Assembly: GCA_949128115.1 (NCBI GenBank)
Contig: OX421964.1
Coordinates: forward strand, 15,090,892-15,154,891
DNA: 64,000 nt
Source of the DNA: Anaspis maculata
Lineage: Eukaryota; Arthropoda; Insecta; Coleoptera; Scraptiidae
Direction: 5' to 3'
Part shown: piece by piece, positions 57,605 through 64,000 of the stretch
Numbering within the stretch: position 1 is the first letter of the stretch
Layout of the letters: every line of letters begins with the position of its first letter
Made by a program: the position numbers and the translations under genes
Notes under the pieces: model-generated
What the model saw: only the letters and a program-made list of their open reading frames with translations
Database searches by the model: none
Told to the model about the DNA's origin: nothing

Positions 57605-57906
57605 ACAAATGAAGGTTTCAATCAGGTCAATTGTAGCCTTATTGAACCTCATTCGATCCGAGCTGACGGGAATGAGGTTGAATGCGGGTCGAATAAGGAA
57701 ATCACGAAGATTTTCAGCAGGGTGACAATCGAACACACCGAAGCACAATAACGAAAGCGATCAAGAAAATCATCTGCCACCCTCCAGGGATGAGTCATCG
57801 CTGTTACGTGAGGCCAGCAGGCCAGGAAGTATTTAAATCAGTTCAAATGTACGGCAATTGCCATCCAATTGATGACCAATAAAGAACCTTTTTATCGTTA
57901 TCGTTT

Positions 57907-57960
57907 ATCGCCTTCGTATGCGAGAGGTACCGAGATCGAAACCCGCCGAGACCACTTTTT
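57907..57960 (+). repeat. 3' half of the split SINE head
   Basis: TCGCCTTCGTATGCGA followed by the B-box-like GGTACCGAGATCGAAACCC and GACCAC. Joined to 51397-51437 it gives a tRNA-like unit of about 74 bp. Confidence 0.65.
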
Positions 57961-58086
57961 TTTTCAACCATTTTACCTTGAAACTCAAGAATAATGTCAC
58001 ATTTTCAATTTTTCATATCAGAACAATGAACTTGGAAAGTGTGGCCCTTATATTTCACGTTAAAAACAAAATGACACAAAAAAAGA

Positions 58087-58182
58087 TTTGGCTTCCACGG
58101 CCGAGGTGGCCGAGGTTCGAACCTGGATCCTTTGCTTCGGAAATCAACCCTCCCACCACCACGCTATGACCACCCGGCCCGT
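58087..58182 (-). repeat. Second tRNA-derived SINE head, opposite strand
   Basis: On the minus strand GTGGTCATAGCGTGGTGG (A-box-like) and GGTTCGAACCTCGGCC (B-box-like) are at about tRNA spacing. The acceptor stem does not close, so it is not a tRNA gene. It faces the SINE head ending at 57960. Confidence 0.7.
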
Positions 58183-58248
58183 CCAAGGGAAAGTTATGTA
58201 ATGATGCAGGATGCAGGAAAAACGTTCTGACACGATAGCTGCCGAACC

Positions 58249-59190
58249 GATAGTCTCATCGACTTGAAATTTGGTACACAGACAGGGTCTCGCTGTTAAA
58301 TGAGCTGATTAGTTTTTGGCTGTCATCTGTCAAACGGAAGTGTCACTATCAAAAAATGACAGAAGCTATATCTCTCAGAACTTGACTTGCAAAATGCCGT
58401 TTGAAAGCCCATGAAAAACTGTATTCAGAACAGTTGAGAATATTGCCCTATCTGTCATCTGTCAAAAAATAAAAAATATCATAGTTCAAAACTTTACCAT
58501 TCAATTAGTCAAAATCTATTCGATGAATTGGGACCAAATTTGGCAGGAAGCAACAAAACCTAAGAGTTAAATTAAGTCTGCAGTTGCAATTTTCCACCAT
58601 TTTCCCGTCGGGCATTATGAATTTTCAAAATTTCTCCTAGCCGTTGCCACTCGAGAGAACGTCTCACCCGGATTTCCACCAGGATGACTCGCTTTTGATG
58701 CAGCACTCCACTCAAAAATTCATTTCTGCTCGAGGATCGACATTTTTCAGAAAATTTCGACTGATATCGGAAGTAGATTGAACTGAGCGTCTTCTAGATC
58801 TGTTTTTAAAATCGACACAGCACCGGTTTTCCGACGGTAATTTTTTCAATATGAAATTTGCACATTCCGTGAATTTGAAAAAACTGCAGGGTAAACTTCA
58901 ACATGCGGTGAGCCCCACGAAATCTTCATTTTAGGTGCAGACATGCTGCGAATGAAAGTTGGAGGAAAGATTGAATTAATTTTTGAAGGGAAAATTTTCC
59001 AAATCGGACCAACGGTTTTCAAGTTTTCCTCTCTGGAAAAACTGGAAATTTTCCAACTTTTTATTTCGTGAACAGATTTCTACCATTTGCTTTTAAAGAA
59101 AAGATAACTGGTTCTTGAACATTTTTCAATAATTTTTCTCCAATTTCCCGGAAATTTTCCTCCTGAAAATATAAAACCGCTTATGCGATC
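58249..59190. repeat. Dispersed repeat, copy B
   Basis: Direct-orientation relative of 45374-46230, sharing ACTTGAAATTTGGT, AAAACTGTATTCAGAACAGT and TTTTCCTCTCTGGAAAAACT. The copies differ by many substitutions and indels, so they are old. Confidence 0.7.
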
Positions 59191-59815
59191 GTGCAAATTA
59201 GGCGGTTCTGCCACAATAATTACCGAATTATTGATCCAATGAAATCGAAATCAGGTACGAAAGCATAAGTTCAGCCTGGAATGATCTGATTAGACTTTGG
59301 GTAGATGATTTTGATCGGAAGCCCTCAAGTGGCACATTGGGTCTGAGCTTGTCTGCCCAAGCTCTAAATTGAAAATATAGAGTTGAAATTTAACACACAG
59401 ATGCAGTACCTAGGTAAAAGTTCTCAATCAAGTTTGTGTAATTTCATCATCATGTCTAAAATAGGAACAAAAATCTCAATAAGAAACTAGCATGCATTCT
59501 TGAGATATCAAAAAATTAGCTACCCAGTTCTACCTTTTGAATCATTTCATCACATTGGAAAACTAACCTAACCTGTCACTTGTTCTGTCGACCCAACAAT
59601 GTATGCAGGATGCTCGCTCAACGCTCAACTGACTATGTAGAACTTGTTCATTAATGTCCTAATCAAGTCTCATATTCCCGAAGGAACTCTCAGCCCAAAA
59701 TCATCACTGAGGTCTCTGGATACCGCCGGGAAAGTTTTGTGTCGCCCCACAACAGATGCTTTTTGTGGCTCGTTCACACTTGGTCCGGAGTTAGTTGATC
59801 CTGGATGAAATTTTG
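59191..59815. other. Unassigned stretch
   Basis: No reading frame, paired ends or repeat partner recognised in this AT-rich segment. Confidence 0.4.
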
Positions 59816-60052
59816 CTTTGTGCAATGCGATTACGATTTAATACCGCACCAAAATTTGATGCGGAACTACTAAGTTCGGTATCAAATTTTTTTTTGTGCA
59901 ATCGGGCATTAGAGGATCGATTTAAGGTTCCTGGGAAAAATCGTGAAGAAAAAGTTTTTAGTACTTCGCAATCTCTTATGCCCGATTGCACAAAAAAAAA
60001 TTTGATACCGAACTTTGTAGTCCCGCATCAAATTTTGGTGCGGGGTTAAATC
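59816..60052. mobile_element. Palindromic MITE, GATTGCACAAA family
   Basis: Two inverted halves around 59943. Each contains GCGGTATTAAAT-type and GGTATCAAATTT motifs and TGTGCAATCGGGCAT / ATGCCCGATTGCACA. Related to 42838-43870. Confidence 0.7.
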
Positions 60053-60639
60053 CAAGGAGGTTATAATTATAGCAGGAGGGAGCATGAGCTCAAAAAAGTG
60101 AAGCCATGTGACGTCATGTTCTGTGTATGCAATCCGCAACATACGAACCACACGAAGGCACACGAGTTACAGAAGTCTATCCCACAGAATTATACAGCAA
60201 AGTGACAGCATCGTTCGTTTTTATGGTTAAATTTTTTCATTTGTCAGTTCCGCACTTCAATGTGGCATTTCCAATCGCTTTTAGGGCTTTCGAATGGGTA
60301 ACCACAGCGGTTGCCGTCTAGAAACAGTTTTTTCAAGCAGAAGACAATCCAAAATAGGAAATACTGTTGCATAAGTAAGTGCACCTAGCGATGATAAATT
60401 TTGAAGTTACGAATTTTCCCAATTCAAGGTTTGCATCTCCGAATGACTGATTATATTCTCTGCGACGTGTGCCCTTGTCCACTGCCTGATTGAAAAGGAC
60501 ATCACCGCCTTGCAAACTCATGGAAGACCAAACAAATGAAAAGCTCAAGCAAGCCAAAGGCCAAAGTATGCGTCCTCTGCATTGCACACTGCACAGCTGC
60601 TGTGTACCTACCTGTTTAACTCAGTATATGTACCAGTAT

Positions 60640-60663
60640 TATTGTACGTACGTACGTACGTAC
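60640..60663. repeat. ACGT microsatellite
   Basis: About six copies of the self-complementary unit ACGT. Confidence 0.9.
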
Positions 60664-60969
60664 CTACGTGTATGTTGTGCTAATGTGCACCTACACTGAT
60701 AATTCATAATAATAAAATGGAAGAAAGTCAAATAATAGGTGAACAAGAGTCAAAAACTTCACAAAATTTTGATAATATTGGTTTTATCTTTTCAAATTTA
60801 AGGATGCCTATCTGTTGATTCCACATGCACGATTGAAGAGAAGATACTGCCTTCAACTTGAGAAGAAACTAAACAAAGAAAAGAAGTCACTTGAAATTTG
60901 AGCGCCTCGACCTAGTCCACCTGCAAGTGGATGATTTGATGAAGTGGAAGTGCACTACTGGTGGTCTCT

Positions 60970-61910
60970 GAAGAAGTAATGGAAAGATGGAGTGAATATT
61001 TCCAAGAGTTACTGAGTGCACAACCAAGATACACCGATGAAGACGATATTAATTAAAAAAATACGATCGAAGACAGAAATGGAAGGACGGTAAGAGAAGA
61101 CCTGAAATAAGCATTCCTGAAATTATGGAAGCAAAGCTCCTGGACATGATAAATTCACATCAGAGATGATAAATAGCTCAGGAGAAGAAGGAAAAAGGTT
61201 GCTGCTGGAAATCTAAAGGGATTTCTTATAAGTGTGCAAACCATAGAAGCATTACCTTGATAAACATGCCAATGAAAATATACAAATACTGGGGAAGGAA
61301 CTGAGTAAGACAATTGAGCCAACGTTGCTTAACACTCAGCGTGGACTTCGAAAAGAAGGTAGTGTGCAAAGCTCCATCTTCACAGTGCAACAAATAATTC
61401 AGAGAGCACGAGAAGTGAAATAGAAACTAATCAGTGCTATAAGAAGTCTGTATAAGAATACCACCAGTAATATGTACTACTATGTACTGTACTATGCAAT
61501 GAACAAGAGACATTAATAAACGAAAAAGAAGTAACAAAGAAGACCATAAGCTGAAAGTATATAAGACGATTTTCAGATCAATACTGACTGATGGTCCACG
61601 GAAGTGAGACATAGAGGTCTTATCTTAGAGAATGCAGAAGAAGCGTGAAGCAACAGGAATGAAGTATACACCTGCGAAGTAACAAAAAACATACACTGAC
61701 ACTGAAGAGACACAATTCGTAACCCTGAGTAAGAGAAGAGCGAAAGATGAAGCCTGTAACGAACTTTCTGGATAAGAGACAACTGTTGGTGAGGACGCCT
61801 ACAAAGCATGAATGAGGACAGACCAGTAGAACAGATATGGGAAGCAAGAATGGCAGGGAAAAGAAATCAGAGAAAACAGAAAGAAACATGGGACGCAACA
61901 TAAGGACAAA
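60970..61910 (+). pseudogene. Decayed LINE reverse transcriptase
   Basis: Plus-strand pieces in changing frames give EEVMERWSEYFQELL, then KAPGHDKFTSEMI (the K.PG.D block before the RT core), then TQRGLRKEGSVQSSIFTVQQ (the Q.GFR.G.S...IF block). Near the end is RPVEQIWEARMAGKRN, like LINE C-termini. Stops and frameshifts throughout; the catalytic YXDD region is not recognisable. RTE/jockey-like affinity is uncertain. Confidence 0.7.
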
Positions 61911-62819
61911 TAGTAACAGAAAATTGACTGAGCTGGAATGAAGGAAAAACGCTGATAAAGACAAGAGACGATGAGCCAAGCTCATACATCAAGAAAAAAG
62001 TAAAAATTGATAATGTCTAGGGAAAAAAATGAGTTCTATTGTTGATATTTTATGAGAATGTTACATTTTTATTTGTATTATTCACACTACACTGCGAAAT
62101 AAAAAGATATTGATAAATATAATACAAATATCGACTGCCACATCTTGTCATCATCGGTGTTGCACCTCTTCTGTTTCCTCTTAATCCTTGTCATCAATTC
62201 CAGCCCCTTTTCGTTCTCTCCCAACAATTGACAGAGTTCTGCCCTCCTTCAGCGATTCCTGACAAGACCTCAAGTGTTCCATCGTCTCTACCTCCCTTCC
62301 ACAACACGACATACCCTAGTTATTCTGTGCCCTGGTAGCTACTCGACGTCAGTACTCTCGTCAGTACCTCATCACCACACCAAAACCTTGCAAATCGTTG
62401 CTTCCAGCCTTCAAGTTCGGATTAGACGTGCATCTAGGCACTTTGTCTTGTAGCGCTCCTTGTATTTTTGGTTTGAAATATCTATAGGGTCTTGTACTTA
62501 TCTTGTTTCCCTTCACAAGCTTCTGTTCGTCTCTGTTTCTGCTTTCTACTTGTGCTGCGCTGTGCCCTTTTCAATTTTTCTGTTTAAAAAATTTGTTTTT
62601 GAGCAGCAACCGCTGGTGGTCTCGGCATCCAAAACCCATAAAAGCGACTGAATCCGTCATTATGAAAATGAGAAATTGGCAAACGAAAAACACAGACACA
62701 AAAACTGACTGATTCTGTCACTTCGCTTTCGCAGTGTCAGATTCGTGATTCTGTGGGATAGACCTCTGTGTCAGTTACTCGAGTGCCTTCGTGTGGTTCG
62801 TATGTTGCGGATTGCATAC

Positions 62820-63367
62820 CCAAATACCGCTTTCCCCTTACCCCGACCCGCATCAAATTTCCTCGCCTATATGCCGATCAGCTTTTAAATTCAGCACTAG
62901 AACGGTAATTTTTGCACGCCAAGTTGGCAATTTTGCGATATTTGGGGATGCTCAAATTTGTAATGTTGGATCAATATTTCCCCAGATGACCTTGAATTCG
63001 TATTGTCAATCGAGTACACCGCTGTTGCAAGATTGTATATGAACGCTCAAGACGTCTTGATTTTGGTAGACTTTCTCCAGTTTAAATGGGCGACTGGTGA
63101 ACAGTTTTTTTTGAATAAAATAGTGAATCATAATATACCATCATATTAGGTTTGTTCGCGTCGCATGAACCTTTGGCACCCAAAAGTTCATATGAACCTT
63201 GAAGTACATGTACGAGGTGTAGTTGGTGCAGATTAAAACACCAAATCGACGCGAACGGTTTAGTGCAATAAATCTTGTAGCACCAGATTTGATAGTTGAT
63301 AGTTGACAGTGTTGATACTTTCCGAGTTCTGAGTGATAGCTTCAGAATTCATTTGTAAAATCGAGCA
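62820..63367. other. Unassigned stretch
   Basis: Contains GTTTGTTCGCGTCGCATGAACC at 63151 and a partial inverse CGACGCGAAC at 63247, a possible short inverted pair. No gene recognised. Confidence 0.35.
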
Positions 63368-63550
63368 ATGTTGTCGAGCAAAGCCAAGAGCTGTGCCAAG
63401 ACTGCCAAGAGCGAAGCAATCGCCAAGCAGAACCGAAACGCTCTTATGATGATGTTTGGACTGATTACACACAACATAGCTTCTTCCGACGAGGACGATG
63501 ACAGAGAAACGGACATTTTTACGGACGGACGTTATATTTCAACACCATGA
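63368..63550 (+). CDS. Short ORF, possible transposon protein start
   Basis: The ATG at 63368 opens MLSSKAKSCAKTAKSEAIAK, with an acidic ASSDEDDDRETD patch, and stops at 63550. An overlapping ATG (63547) opens a second frame, MKKANKNYVEQVSPLLGGSF, to 63741. A lysine-rich start followed by an acidic patch is seen in several DNA-transposon proteins. No diagnostic motif is present. Confidence 0.3.
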   Translation: MLSSKAKSCAKTAKSEAIAKQNRNALMMMFGLITHNIASSDEDDDRETDIFTDGRYISTP

Positions 63551-63780
63551 AGAAGGCAAATAAAAATTATGTAGAACAAGTCTCTCCACTTCTTGGTGGA
63601 TCTTTCTTCTTTGATCGCCAAAATATACGAAGTCTCCTTCTTCAGCAACTTTCCACAAGTCCATCGTACAGACAGAAGCTAACGTCAAATCAGGCGCTAA
63701 ATCATCCAAATGTCATAAATGGCAAACTTTCTGGGTTCTGAACTTTTGGCACCACCCTCCGACTGGGAGTGCGTTCCACT

Positions 63781-63945
63781 AAACGATCGCAACGACCGCA
63801 ACGCCCGTCTACCCGTTCCACTTATAGCCGCGGTCGTGTGTTGCGGTCGTTGCTACGTCACGAATGACGTCATACATCGCGACCACTCCAAGCCCACAAC
63901 GATCGCGCTGAAAAGGTGAGGCGTTGCGGTCGTCTTCTGGTCGTT
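63781..63945. repeat. Inverted GATCGCAACGACCGC motif cluster
   Basis: CTAAACGATCGCAACGACCG with CAACGCC at the left and GGCGTTGCGGTCGTC, GGTCGTTAG at the right are imperfect inverses. Extra GCGGTCGTTGC and TCGCGACCAC copies lie between. It may be one end of an element starting with the 63368 ORF or continuing beyond the window. Confidence 0.55.
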
Positions 63946-64000
63946 AGCGGCAATGTTGCCAGCTCTAGCAATTTATATTGGAAATTGCGACTTACTTTTT

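Larger units (their letters stand above)
51506..57722. mobile_element. 6.2-kb CCCTGCTGAAA element with two end arrays
   Basis: The left end CCCTGCTGAAAGTGCCCGC and right end ATTTTCAGCAGGG are inverse over the first 11 bp. CGCATT(G/C)AACC is shared on both sides a little further in. TG flanks each side. The left array (70-bp unit) and right array (about 122-bp unit) are unrelated to each other in sequence. The interior includes two MITEs, a palindrome and a decayed coding segment, but no transposase. Confidence 0.6.
60125..62819. mobile_element. 2.7-kb element with GTATGCAATCCGC ends
   Basis: The left end GTATGCAATCCGCAACATAC, continuing through CGAACCACACGAAGGCAC, is matched inverted at 62752-62819. 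Less perfect similarity (TCTATCCCACAGAAT, AAGTGACAG) extends further in. The interior holds a decayed LINE segment and no transposase. No target duplication seen. Confidence 0.7.

Noticed and set aside
61620..61985. 121-codon leucine/serine-rich minus-strand frame
   Set aside because: Antisense to the decayed LINE; apparent membrane-like composition comes from an A-rich plus strand.

Overview
This is a eukaryotic nuclear window, almost certainly from an insect. It contains GT-AG introns in conserved single-copy animal genes, AATAAA polyadenylation signals and no bacterial-type gene packing. TA-flanked CAGGGTG elements, tRNA-derived SINEs, jockey-type LINE remnants and TAGGTACC-type simple repeats also fit an arthropod. 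The order cannot be fixed from the sequence alone. Coding exons are clearly more GC-rich than the AT-rich surroundings. No toxin, viral or prokaryotic module is seen.

Host genes lie in two places. From 9.3 to 28 kb there are three intact, readable genes. RBM17/SPF45 is on the minus strand, with two exons (18058-18559 and 9369-10060) and an intron of about 8 kb. MRPS22 is on the plus strand, with exons 19164-19272 and 19329-20236 and a 56-bp intron. A short-form 3-phosphoglycerate dehydrogenase is on the minus strand, with four exons between 27924 and 20317. RBM17 and MRPS22 are head to head across about 600 bp. MRPS22 and PHGDH are tail to tail with their stop codons 80 bp apart. All splice phases join without a break and give 397, 338 and 331 residues. 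At 34.1-34.6 kb a C2HC zinc-finger gene (ZNF474/ZC2HC1-like) is read on the minus strand, possibly without its 5' exon.

Everything else is a dense, nested deposit of mobile DNA. From 0.5 to 8.8 kb there are TA-flanked elements, a 4.5-kb palindrome with an element inserted in one arm, a 1.1-kb palindrome and a frameshifted LINE ORF1. The RBM17 intron holds a hAT-like element with an 8-bp target duplication, a four-layer nest of inverted repeats and another palindromic element. PHGDH introns hold a SINE, a palindrome, a TA element with repeated end motifs, a mariner remnant and a perfect-ended TA MITE. From 29.8 to 42 kb lie 121-bp MITEs, a LINE ORF1 fossil, a PIF/Harbinger-like element, a hAT-like element and two elements with long arrays of short motifs near their ends.

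The most striking mobile elements are in the last third. A 7.3-kb unit (43879-51182) has nearly identical inverted ends of about 92 bp and an exact 8-bp flanking repeat, yet no visible transposase. It carries a diverged tandem array and further insertions. Next to it a SINE appears to be split by a nested insertion that includes a 6.2-kb element (51506-57722) with a different tandem array inside each end. Several elements share a CCCTG(C/T)-type terminus plus private subterminal arrays; this shared architecture is the best candidate here for an under-described transposon group. Assignments of transposon superfamilies are inference unless a target duplication or protein motif is named.
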